From NCBI GenBank assembly GCA_048013815.1, contig CM106585.1:16678001-16742000 (forward strand): a stretch of DNA of 64,000 nucleotides, given 5' to 3'. The DNA is from Setoptus koraiensis. Taxonomy: Eukaryota; Arthropoda. The notes beneath the pieces are model-generated. The model was not told the origin of the DNA. It made no database searches and saw only the letters and a program-made list of their open reading frames with translations. Position numbers and translations under genes: made by a program. Below are positions 1-11,416 of the stretch, piece after piece. Position 1 is the first letter of the stretch. Each line of letters starts with the position of its first letter.

Positions 1-1062
1 GGCCGGCTTTTGGCAGCAGCAGTTTCAGATAGTTAGTCAGACACTGACTGTTAGATGGTCAAGTGCAGGTCGGTGCTGTGAGGCTGGCTGCCCGGACACT
101 TGTGCCAGTGAGACAGACAACACAAATAACTAGCGATAGAAATAATATCCCGGGCCAGTGGTATTTGAATTGGAATTTTTCAATAGCTGATAGCTAATTC
201 GCAGCTCGCTAATAGAGCAACAACAGCCAAGCGATAGAGAATAAGAGGAGAAAAAAAAACATGTTAATCAGCGCGTCAGTTTGTGTCGTCGCCTGTCCAC
301 TATTCACGCCCATCTCACGTGAAATGACTTCACGTGAGATACAAATACAAATGCTTGCAGGGCTATTAGTGCCCCTACACACTTACACTAGCATGTAGCG
401 TATGTTGTTGTCGATGTGTTCGCCACGAGGATAATCGATTAGTTTGAACAATGGGGAATTAGTGCACACAATTGGAGAAACTGGATCAACGGCAACAGCA
501 GCAGCAGACACACAAAAAAGATTGATCTGAGAGAGCTGTTAAACGATTGGGCTGAGCCCGGCCGTCAGCCGGGCCAAGCCGAACGAGAGAACGTTGGTGA
601 CCTATGCCTCTTAGCAGTGATGGAATCCTAATGTCTCTCGAATGTCCGATGGAACAAGAGATCTCATCAAATACAAGACCAACTATCTGAGCTGGCGGAC
701 CCCACACTGGCGTAGGCGCGACGTGTGAGGTCCAGCCCACACAAAACAAGCGCTCTGTTTAATGGCAGCAACTCTAAACAACAAACACTAATCTTCTTTA
801 TCATGCATTCTTTTTTTCCTCTCTCTCTCCACAAATGATCCCTCTGTCCGCCTCCAATCAACGCTCAACAATGTAACCTGATGATATTTGTTGCCGAACC
901 CAACTCCCAATCCAATCACCACGCCTCGCACCTAAATCAATCAATCAACTTGCGGTGGTCAAATTTGTGTTTGCGTCCCTCGCACGGCACCAACGACGCC
1001 GACGACAACAACAACAACATCATCAACAACAACAACAACAAATTGCGTCAACGCGAAAACAG
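1..1062. other. non-coding stretch left of the first visible glypican exon
   Basis: I see no exon here that I can defend. The glypican gene runs on the + strand, so its earlier exons lie left of the window and this is most simply intron. It holds a perfect inverted repeat with E-boxes (312-340) and a CAA/AAC-rich run just before the exon at 1063. Open frames on either strand are short and show no family motif. Confidence 0.5.
312..340. repeat. perfect inverted repeat with two CACGTG E-boxes
   Basis: Two perfectly complementary 12-base arms (ATCTCACGTGAA and TTCACGTGAGAT) flank a five-base loop. Each arm carries the palindromic E-box CACGTG, the site of Myc/Max, USF and CLOCK/CYC type bHLH factors. 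Whether it works as a paired bHLH site or is a hairpin relic is inference. Confidence 0.7.
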
Positions 1063-4000
1063 GCTCGCGCTAAATGCGGACGAAACAGACGAGCGGCCGC
1101 CGCTCACCTGGCCAACAGCGCCTCATTGCGCTCGCTGATTGTGCCCGTCTCGCCGGCCCTCAATAGCACGTCGGCGCTGGAGCTGGTCCAGTTGGCCCCG
1201 CAGCCGCTGGGTCAGTTGGCCGCGCTGGCGCAAACGTCGCCCCTGCTGTCGCTATTCAATCGTTTGGACGGATTTGTGCACGAGCTGCAACAAACGCGTG
1301 GCTTCTTCGCTACCTGGCCCGATCGCATTTGCGAATACAAATCGAGCGTCTCAGCGGATTCGCCGGACAACACCCAACAACAACAACAACAGCAACAACA
1401 AAATGGATCTGCCTCTTGTTGGAATGGACGCGACTTCGCTCCGTAAGTATTATGGCCATAGCATGTTTTAGTGACACACATTATATCTGCTCTGGAATCT
1501 GCGTGTGTGTGTGCTTGATCAGATGATTCATTAGCGCGTCGTTTTCTTTCGCGACGTTTTCTCACGGCCCGCTCCGGCCGCTCGGGACCACCGCTCATAG
1601 CGGTAGCAACCGGCAAACATTCAGAAGCGGCGGCGGCGGCGACAACAACAGCAACAAGTAGACCCACAATTCGTGCATTAATTAGGTGGAGGTCAACGAT
1701 CTTGATCTCGGGCACGCATTGTCAGTGCGAAGAAGTTTTTGGTGCTTGTTTGCACGTCACGTCACGTCATCTTCTGCTGCTGGCCGCAGCGTTGCGCCGT
1801 TGGTGCACGTTGGTGCGGTTCGCATGCCATCGCTGACCATCACCGACGGTCAGTAATGGCACCGCAAGTGTACAATTGTCACCGCATTAACTGGTGTTGC
1901 ATTCTTGTTGTGTCGCACAAATATAAAAATTTATGTGCGCCGACACACAATCGGGCACCTCCGTGCACCGCGTCGCAATGGGTGCCCGACGGTGCGATGC
2001 GCCGGTGTGTGCGTGTGTGTGTGCAAAAAGGGGCCAAAGTTTAGCCGGCAAACAGTAGTGCGGCCCGCTGTGCCATCATTGTCACCTTGTTGGCTGGCTT
2101 TAGCACGTGTGTGTGTGTGTCGCATTTGAATATATTCCACCATTTGAATATCTGCGACTATTTGAACAGTGTCCACTGTGCTGAGCTTAGTGCGCGGACG
2201 CGACAACGCGAACGGGGCGCAATTCTCTTCGTGCGCCCATGATGAAGCCCACGATGAAGCCCACGATGAAACCCACGATGAAACCCACGATAGAGCCCAT
2301 GATAAAGTGCCATTGAGAGTGAATATCCGCCGCTACTAGAACACAATATCATTCTCATGCGCGCGTTCCATTCATCGATTCGTTGGCCGGCCACAGGATA
2401 CGCCAGCACAAACAATGCTGCCGTGGGCCCCGTGCGCCAGGTATGCGCCACTGGCATCGGCATGGGCCCGCGGCACACAGCAGCAACAGGAATTCGGCTG
2501 CAACGCCAGCCGCCCTAATGGTGGTTCGCTGCCTATTCTTTTGCTCGGTTTGCATTCGGTTCATTTTGGGCGACGCTAGCGCCGGTGTCACTACTCCAAT
2601 TGTGGCCGGCGCACCCGATCCCAATTGGAGCAGCGGCGGGCACCAGCTGAACAGCGACCGCTGAGTCCGAGGTGCCGGTTGGTCACTTTAAACCGGCCAG
2701 CATGGGCCGCGGCGTTGGCACCTCCAGCCCCGTGTGTGTGTGTTTACCTCAAAAGGTCAATTGTTGTTGTGGCCGGCCACTGCAACAATTGGTCGGTGCC
2801 GGCGCTGTAAAACGCGATGCACCATCCAACGCGATGCGCTGTCGAACGCGAATGAATGGCTGTTGTTCACGAACAAAGAATTGTTTGAAACATTTGCTGA
2901 ATCGGAGCGAGAACACGTTCGTTCTCGGCGGCGCTGGCGGCGGCGCTGTTGTTGTTTTTAGCGCTGGCCCAAATTGTTGTTGTGATCTCTGTTCGATTTT
3001 GCTGTCTCCACGCTTCTGCTGGCCCCCGGAGCCTGCTGCACACATGCGACACAATACCGGCTACCGGAGCACACACACGAGCCCCAATTGTTGAAATGGC
3101 CGCCCGGCGATCAATCATGTGAAAATGGTCGGCCCCAAACACGGCTCCGCCGATATGTGAGCGTGCCTGCAGACAAGTAGCATTACGGTCCATTATGTCA
3201 CCCGGTGCGGTGTCTCATTACGCATCATTGGCAACCTGATGCAACCAGCCCCCTCCGAGCCAGCCTATGAAAGCAGGAGACAATGTTGGCCCAGTGGGCA
3301 TGTGCATGGGCCGCGGCCGTGTGGGAACTTGTAAACAAGGAGCAATGGTCAAAAACTCGGCAGCCGAACGAGCCAGAGAAGCCGAACGAGCCAGAGAAGC
3401 CGAACGGGCCAAAGAAGCGTTCTTCGCTGTCGCAGGTGTCACACGCGCTACTTCCTCTCGGCCGGTGCCGGCTCACGTGGGCCACATGCACCAAAGAGCC
3501 CGTGTGTACGGTGCATGCGAACAGTGAAATGATGCGAACAATGACAAAGAAACGCAGCGGCTACTTGTTGCTTCTTTGTTGTCGCTGGTGGACGGCGTGC
3601 TCCGCAGCGGCCCGTTCCAATTCGATTGGTCCGTTGGCCGGAGTCCAGCGCTGCAGCGCGGCCGAAATGTCCAATCGGATTCCGATGGATTGATTCGATT
3701 TTCATTGGACGCACTGGATGCGTGTTCCGATGGTGCCAGTTGGACGCGAGGCATGGACTCGAAGGCTGAAATTGATTCGGTTTCCATTGATGCCATTCCT
3801 TCGGTCGAACGCTGGCCGGGAGGCGGACGCGGACGCACAAACACAAGCTCGGCCAGCAATCCTTCTCGCCGGTTCGTTGTCATTGATTAAAAGAGGACAC
3901 CGCTCAGCAACAGCAATGACATGCATCGCTACTGTTCCATTGTTGACAACGAAATGCGACCACCATTAGCCAGCGGCCAATAGCGCTCGTCGGAATCATG

Positions 4001-4348
4001 CGAGCCGTCGGAACGGCGACCAGGCAACGAAGCGCCGATTGTGTTCGATTCGTTAGACTCCATTGGCGGCGATTGGCAATTTGCGCTAGATTGCGGCCAG
4101 TGTCAGCTCGATTAGAGGGCTCATTTAGGCAACAATTTTCATTTATTTTCAGGCTCACATTGGCACTGAGAGCGCTTCGGCGGCGCTCACAGAATCGCAG
4201 GCTTCTATCGCGGGCCAAACAAGTTCGCTGCCGACGGAATGAATGGCGCATTGGCGAAAGAAGCGCTTCGCACAGAGATTCGCGCGTCCACGGCAGCGGC
4301 CAAAGGAACGGAGCGGCCGGCGTGCCGAGAATTGATTCACAGAATGGC

Positions 4349-4385
<37 letters not shown>

Positions 4386-7300
4386 TGTGGACAATCGGAC
4401 AGAGGAAGAGCCGAATGACAATGGACAATGGTGCAGATGCAGTCGAGTGGACACGAGACACGCAGTTTATTGGTGTGATTCATTCACTTCCGATTGCAGC
4501 TTGACCGCTGCTGGCCGACCGGCCGCTTCTGTAGCGCCTGTCGGTGTGTCGTCGCTGAGGCATCGGCACAGTTTCTTCGGCCACAGTCGAGTTGCTGCAG
4601 TGCGGCGATATAGGCGACGTCGGTGGACAGTGTCGATGATAGTGCTGCTGCAGCAGCAGCACTTGTTGTTGCTGCTGTTGGCGTGGATATCCTCCGATCT
4701 CATTCATAATGATCGCTATTGATGGTCATTATCTGCTCATGGCCGATCCCATGCTCACTGATGGTCGACGAGACGACCGGTCTATTCTAGGGCCGTCGAT
4801 GCTGGCCAACAAGGGCCATTATTTATCATCATCTTATCATATGGAGCAGATCGCCGGAAGATGCACCACTTGTGAGTGAGAGTGCGTGTGATGGCACACA
4901 ATAGATAATAATAATAATAATTAAGCATCATATGGCATTGTGGCGTTTAGGGGTGGTCAGCAATAATGTTTGTATTGATGTGTTGTTGTGTTAATAGTTG
5001 CTGCTATAGTGGCAGCAGTTAATGTTCAAATAATTGTTGGGCACACACACACACACACACACAACATCGCTGCTGTCAGCGGAGCCAGCTATAAGCAAAT
5101 TGGATAATTGCCGCCGCTGCTGATGCTGCTCTAAATGGCCAATAATGGCCCAAACACTCTGACCCACACCGAGCACACCAATTATCCGGTCGCGATAAGA
5201 AGCCAGCCCCATTGGCACCTGATAATTGATATAAATTGTGCTTCGCTTGCTGCATGCCAGCAGTTGAAAATGGTGAGCTTACGAGTGCAAGCTCTGAATT
5301 GTTGGCCATCTAAATTTGGGCGAGCTCCAAATAGAGCTGGGGATATTTGAATTGGATTTTTAATGAATAAGCAGCTAATGTTGGCGAACAAGCAACATTC
5401 TTTCGCCAGGCTGTATGTGTGTTGCGCAACGATTCTGTCAATTGATTTCAGGTCGGCTACACACAATCTAAAATCATTTGCGACTCAATGAAGCCGAACG
5501 CGTGCTGCATACTAATGAGCCGATGGCCGTCGATAATGATGCATATTTGCATATTCATTATTGAATGCAACGGCAGCAACCTGTTGTGTTCGTGTCGCTC
5601 CCCCATATTTCTGTGTTCTCTATGTTCTCTATATTCTATATATTTTCGCAGTCTGCTGACTGTTGCGCCGGCCGCTGCTGTCGTCGTAGGCGATTGACTG
5701 TTGCGGCGATCGCACGACCTGCGGTTATGGCTCGAGCCACAGTCGAGCCGCAGGAATGCCCCCAGTAGAGCCCGAGAGGAATCCCGCCTGCGACCTGCAA
5801 TGGTTTGCATCGGTGTTCGGTTCGCTGGAAATCAAATCAGATGAGATGATCGTGCGATAGTGACAGTGTTCAGCGCGATTGCAGCATGATCTATTTTATA
5901 TCTGCCATTATGCAATCTCGCTGTTGCTCTCCACTGCCACCGCCACTACCGGCTCTCTGGGTCGCTTGGGACAACGCTGATAATGCGAACAATAATTATT
6001 GATGGAACACACACACTAAAGCATAATCGCCGTTGCCGCGCAATCAGCCATGAGTGGGAGCAGCAACAACAGCAACAACAACAGCGGCAACAATAACAGC
6101 GGCAACGGCAACAACGGCAACAAGTGTCGGTCGCGTCGTGGGAAATCCAATCAATTTCTCTGTGTAACGCCCGGCGACGCTCGGCAACACTTGAGATGGC
6201 CCACTTGATGATGGTGCGCCAATTGAGTTTGTGTGCCTCTTGAAAACTTGTTGTTGCTGTTGTTGTTGCTGTTCACCTCTCTGTCAGTGTGTTGCAAAAC
6301 AAACAAACAAACAAACAAGAGGAATTGTTATTTGATGCGAGCGCACACAATCAAATGGGGTTGCCGTGTTGGTTGCACAATAGCCGCCGTTAAGCCAACA
6401 GACCGGCACTGTCCGATGTGTGCTATCTGAGCTATGGCCGCTATCATCGCGCTTTGACTCCAAAACTGACTTTGGTTCAATTGGCCCAACAGAGAGAACA
6501 GTTCTCAGTTTGACCCAGTCGAACTGAGAACTGTGTTGTGTTGTTGCACTTGTTGTTGGCGAACTCAAAACAAGCAAAACTCACATCATGAGTAGTCGTC
6601 GGCTCTGCTTGACGTCGATGTTATGCGAGCCAGCCGAGAAGCCGCTGTGAGGTGGAGCCTTCGTTTTTCAATCACTATTGGCCATACTCGTCGGACCTCA
6701 ATGGCGTGCTGCTGCCGCCGCCGCCACCGCCACCGCTGCCCCATCACTGATTCTGTCGAGCGTTCTGTTTCTATTGACAGCACCAACTAATCTAGCACCA
6801 GCCACACATATATTGCATACATGATACACGTGCTACATGTGTGCGAAGCAGCGAAGAATCCGACCGCCAGAACCGCCGACAGAACCAACAGCGTCCCTAA
6901 CAAACGACGACCAAAGAATTTGCTCTCGAATGCCTGTTCGCTCTCGAACTGCGAGCGGCCAGTGTGTAGTGGTCAAGTGTCGGTGTTGTTGTCGTTGTTG
7001 TTGTAGTTGCAGCTTGTTGTTGTTTGCTATCCACGGAAAGTGTGTGCTGTTCTCCACCATAAATTATGCCGTAATCATCGACGCTTGTCGCAAGGCGCTC
7101 AATTCTCCATATGGAGTCGCGTTTTTGCTGCCATTTTATTGCCATAAGCACCATGATGATTATTTTCTTAGTTTCACTTGAGCTCATCGCTCATTACGCA
7201 CATACGATAGCCAACTAACTAATTTACAAGCCCACTGACTAACTAAGCAAATTGCTCATGTACACACCAGCCAGAGTCTGGCTGCTGAGATGTAATATAT

Positions 7301-7706
7301 ATTCTTTTGGGCATTTAGGTAACTCTGCTATTGACATTCGCGCCCGGCCGGCCAAAGAATTCTTCTTGCTCATCGTCACGTGCCTCGTGGGTTTGGCCAA
7401 GCATTGCGCGAAGTGACGTTACGTCAATCTAACAGCAATCGTGCTCTGGCGGCTCTGTTTATCTAGACTAGACATGATTCAAAGTGATCTTTGTTGGTGG
7501 CAAGACAGGCATAGGCAGTGGCGCTCTTTGTTCGCGGCCATCAACACTGGCAACAACAGACCGACACAATGATCAGCAGTCTGAAATATCATGGTCAAAT
7601 TAAAAAATGAACGATCATCTCCCGAGATCCATGCGAGATGGTCTAGATAAATCAAAACGATGCTGGCCGAAGAGCCAGTCCACTAGCACTCGCCACCACT
7701 CTCCAT

Positions 7707-7803
<97 letters not shown>

Positions 7804-9859
7804 CCACTCAAACGAAGCTCTTTGTCACGATGTAGTTTTCATGGTGCCACTAAAGTGTAAATGTTCTGTTTATTATTGCTGCTATCTCAAAAATCATTTA
7901 TGTCTGTCTATATGGCGATGCTATATGGCCCATCATTGGCCGATGATAGACCACTAGTGCAGGTAGTGTTGGCGATCGTGATAGAAAATGATCGTGACTC
8001 CATCTTCGGCCGCATCAGCGTCATGTGTGTTTGTGCCTAGTGATAATCATTCTGGCGACTCGTCGCTGGTCACTTGCTGGGCGGCAACAACTGGTCTCTA
8101 TTATAAACATCGGCAACTCTCAGGTGATATACTCTCCTAGTGTGTTGATATTTCAAGCAACATGCCTCAGTAGTGGTAGTTTATGCCGATGAACAGGTGA
8201 AGCCAATGGCCATTGGTTATTATCATACTATCACTATAGACTCTTCATCTTATCTATTGCTCTCTATAGCCAATCAAAACTAACCTACCAGTGCAGCATT
8301 CACATGGACAGCTTTGCTTTATACACAGTGGACGTGGTGTTACGCTCGCCAGTGGTGTTGCTAGAGCAGAACCAAATAAATTAGCTCTGCTTCTTTGCTA
8401 ACTCTCTGATTAATTTATGCTTATGACCCCGGCAGCTCACCAGCTACAGATAAAGACCTTTGATCGCATGGCAGTCTAACCACCAACGATGATTATTATT
8501 ATCGCCAACTGTTGCTGCCAAATGATAACGAATCCATTAAGGGTGGCTGATTTGTTGATTGATACTCACTTCAACGTGCCTGTTTTGTCTGTCATCGTGG
8601 CAGGCCTAGTGTTTTAGCTGGTTGTTATTCTCGTCCGGCTAGTCCAGGCCCACCAAACAAACACTTGATGCGATACCAACATTTCATTCGATGATAACAT
8701 TATACTTATTTGCACTTTCAAAGCAATAAAATCATCGTTATCGTTGCTCGTATCCAATGACTCAACCAGAATCATCAACAACTTGTTTATAGCTAGGCTC
8801 ATTTGCATCACCAAATGGAAATTTGCATTCTCCATCTCTCTTGTTTCGCTACTAACGCTCACTAATGAATCAATTGAACTATTACCTTATCATTCCTTCT
8901 AAATAAACATAACTAACCAATACTATTCATTTGTTCATTCATTTGACTTGTTTGTGAATTTTAGGTATAGAGCCGCTGTGGTACAATTCGGCCAAATAGG
9001 CTCTGGCAACCCCGAAGTGCAACGTCCAAACGAGCCCTTCAATCCGCTCATACTCAACATAATAGACAAATTAAAAGATGCCGGCTCACAGTTGTCACGC
9101 AAAAATACACGCTCGCCCGCAGCCTCAATCTATAGTGATTCTAGCATCAAAAAATACGGCCATTCTAGTGGTACAAATCATAAAAATGCCCTTACTAATG
9201 GCAACATCTTTGGCCAATCAACTAATTCGAATCACAAATTAATCGAGGAAGATCAGGAACCAATTGAAGAACAAGAAACAATAGTTCACCACGAGTCGTC
9301 GACAAACGTGAATAGAGTATCACAATCAGCCAATAACAACAATCAACAACCCGACAGATCGGAAGTGACAAGCGAGAGCGAACAACCAGTTCACACGATT
9401 ATTGATTCGCAAGAAACTGGTGAAGATGAGACCGATGGTGAGATAGACGAGGGCAGCGGCGATTATTATCCTGTTGACGAAGAACCAGACAGTGGAGCTG
9501 AGGAGCCTTGTGACGAAGGCGAAGATTGTCAGCCCTCGCAAACACCACCATTGATTACCGATGAGTACGAAGGCGTACCTGAAAATACAGTTGACCACAA
9601 ACAAGATGAATTAACTTCTCAATCAAATGATCCACACGTGTATAACAATGAAGATACTAATCCACCACCTTTGAATCCACCATTTAGATACAATGAGATT
9701 CCCGATGAAAGCAAGATGGTTGGCTCCTCGGCTAGCTATACTCACTGCCCAGCATCCTTCGCTACCACGCTCATTTATTCGATCGTATCGACGGTGACAA
9801 TTTGCTCAACCTTGATATCATCATCGAATTGGCACAGACGGACACTTGTATTTGCTTGA
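1063..9859 (+). CDS. dlp: glypican, C-terminal two exons (partial gene)
   Basis: Glypicans are GPI-anchored heparan sulfate proteoglycans that shape Wnt, Hedgehog and BMP gradients at the cell surface. Two exons are visible: about 1063-1442 and 8965-9859 (stop TGA 9857-9859), joined at GTAAGT / TTTTAG with matching phase. The first encodes the region FNRLDGFVHELQQTRGFF and a CWNG motif; the second opens with YRAAVVQF and then GNPEVQ. This is the CWNG...RY...NPEVQ signature of the GPC1/2/4/6 (Dally-like) branch. Further on come an acidic stretch with Ser-Gly attachment sites (GSGD, DSGAEE), two late cysteine pairs, and a C-terminal hydrophobic tail after YTHCPASF that fits a GPI signal. A (CAA) run encodes nine Gln just before CWNG. 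The left edge at 1063 (AG at 1061-1062) is the weakest point. A possible poly(A) signal is at 10337. Dally-like is favoured over Dally, but not proven. Confidence 0.88.
2235..2304. repeat. 12-bp minisatellite, about six copies
   Basis: The unit is CCCACGATGAAG with small variants (CCCATGATGAAG, CCCACGATGAAA, CCCACGATAGAG), repeated in direct tandem. It lies in the glypican intron. Confidence 0.8.
3362..3417. repeat. 18-bp tandem repeat, three copies
   Basis: The unit GCCGAACGAGCCAGAGAA is repeated three times; the third copy differs at two positions. It keeps a frame open by chance of its length (a multiple of three). Confidence 0.8.
4351..4384. repeat. (GT)n microsatellite
   Basis: Uninterrupted GT dinucleotides, about 17 units. 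A similar CA tract lies at 5041-5062. Confidence 0.9.
6498..6534. repeat. 37-nt hairpin, 13-bp perfect outer arms
   Basis: The arms ACAGTTCTCAGTT and AACTGAGAACTGT are perfectly complementary. Inside them a T.G wobble and three more pairs leave a loop of only three bases, so the stem is 17 bp. Confidence 0.75.
7711..7800. repeat. (GA)45 tract
   Basis: 90 bp of pure GA dinucleotide in the glypican intron. Such tracts can bind GAGA-type factors and can form triplex DNA; nothing here shows which, if either, applies. Confidence 0.95.
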
Positions 9860-10336
9860 GCTTGGGATTTGGTGATATTAGTTAGTTATTGTTGTTGTTG
9901 TTGTTATTGTTGAAATACTCCCTCAATTCTTCTTTATTACTTTCTGTAATATAAGCCACACACCGGAACCAATCCACCAACTATTCGAACCAAACGTTCG
10001 CTTTAAACACTAGCATCTATAACTGGGATGGCTCACAGATTGAGATACTACTAAAATTCAACTGATCTCGTTTCCAGAAGCACGATATTTAAACTTGCAT
10101 TTGTTTGAAGATTGCGTCTATCCAAAGACACACGCACTAACCATGTATTATATCTATAATTAATTGATATGAAATCTCATTCGTTGATCTCGTTAGTGCA
10201 AATGAAATTTGTCAACTAACTGAGATAAACGAATCAGTAGTGATATTATTTTGTGACATTAAACAACCAGACATGTCTGCTTATAAGCTCGGAAAAATCT
10301 CAAAAAAATTTTGGAATTGTAGATATGGAAAGAAAA

Positions 10337-10342
10337 AATAAA
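10337..10342 (+). terminator. candidate poly(A) signal of glypican
   Basis: AATAAA, 480 bases after the stop codon; the first canonical hexamer on this strand after the gene that I noticed. Confidence 0.45.
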
Positions 10343-10863
10343 AGATTGATCAACAGATCATGCATTCATTTTGAATATTTATCTATCTCATAAGAATATT
10401 TCAATTCATTGAGCTGAACAAAACACTTTTGTGAATGTATAAGAATCGTCTGGACTACTTGGATTAAAAAAAAAATACAATTTTCAACTGTTTGTGGCCC
10501 CTTTTGATGTGACAATTGACCTATGTAAAAAGATCAAATCTGCCTCTAAGTTTCCAATAACTAGAAACGAAAATCCGGTACTACTCATATTGTCCACAGA
10601 CCGAGGTCTACCTGTTCTGTGACACAGGCTCAAGATGGAAGTAACGGGCAACTAAGACCTTATCTTGATCATATAACATTGACTCAACTAGAATTTATGT
10701 TCTGAAAAAGCTGATTGCGACATCATCATACTTACGTCGCGGGCCTCAATTGGACATTCTAGAGAAAATCGGTATCAAATGAAACCGATCGAACCCATTC
10801 TAAGACTGTATGAATCAAGCTAATTCTATTTCGTTCACTATAATTGATGTCATGTAGTTTTAA

Positions 10864-10869
10864 TTTATT
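10864..10869 (-). terminator. candidate poly(A) signal of the receptor phosphatase
   Basis: TTTATT on the + strand reads AATAAA on the - strand, about 550 bases past the stop at 11417. Confidence 0.4.
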
Positions 10870-11416
10870 CATACAAGTTTCAATCGGCGATAATTAAATC
10901 GAATGTCTGACTTTGATTGCCCAGGTAAGAGTTTAATACAAACTATACATAGAGTTGCGTCAGTATTGGTGATCGCCGGATATTGAAAATGTAGTTACAA
11001 TGTTTTTCCGAAGGTTTTGATAAATAAACAGTCTTGACATGATCTTCCAAGAAGAGTTTACGTAGACATGGCCGCAAAAACGCCTCTACCCTTTCAATAT
11101 ATTCGTGATAACAATAACTGTAATGTGAGATTCTGATCTAGATTAGATTGCATTGGGCCCGGCTAAAATCAATTATAGCCAGAGTTTTGACCGCCGAACT
11201 TAATTTTCTATACTTGTCCTAATATTGTTAATTTATAAACATTGATAGTCCTAATGATTGGGAATGAGGTTGCTTATGGGAGTAACGTCGATGTTAAATT
11301 TGGCAATTTCGTTGGAGACTGAGTTGATGCTGAGATCTTCGAGAGATGATAATGTTCTGACTGAGATTGATACATGGATATTCAAGCATTATCATGAATA
11401 AGTACAACCTTAATGT

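Larger units (their letters stand above)
1443..8964 (+). other. 7.5 kb glypican intron
   Basis: The intron runs from GTAAGT at 1443 to the AG at 8963-8964. I find no credible gene in it on either strand; long open frames between 3.4 and 4.5 kb follow high GC and lack any family motif. It contains two minisatellites (2235, 3362), TG and CA microsatellites (4351, 5041), a 37-nt hairpin (6498) and a 90 bp GA tract (7711). The 1.5-4.7 kb part is clearly more GC-rich than the 7.8-8.9 kb part. Confidence 0.7.
9860..11416. other. convergent intergenic region between glypican and the phosphatase
   Basis: AT-rich, with no coding region seen. It holds the 3' untranslated ends of two convergent genes. 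AATAAA on the + strand at 10337-10342, 480 bases after the glypican stop, and AATAAA on the - strand at 10864-10869, 550 bases after the phosphatase stop, would make the two transcripts end about 500 bp apart without overlap. Confidence 0.6.

Noticed and set aside
3904-4504. Overlapping long frames on both strands in the glypican intron
   Set aside because: They pass through the GT microsatellite (poly-VC or poly-HT) and mirror each other; best explained by GC content.
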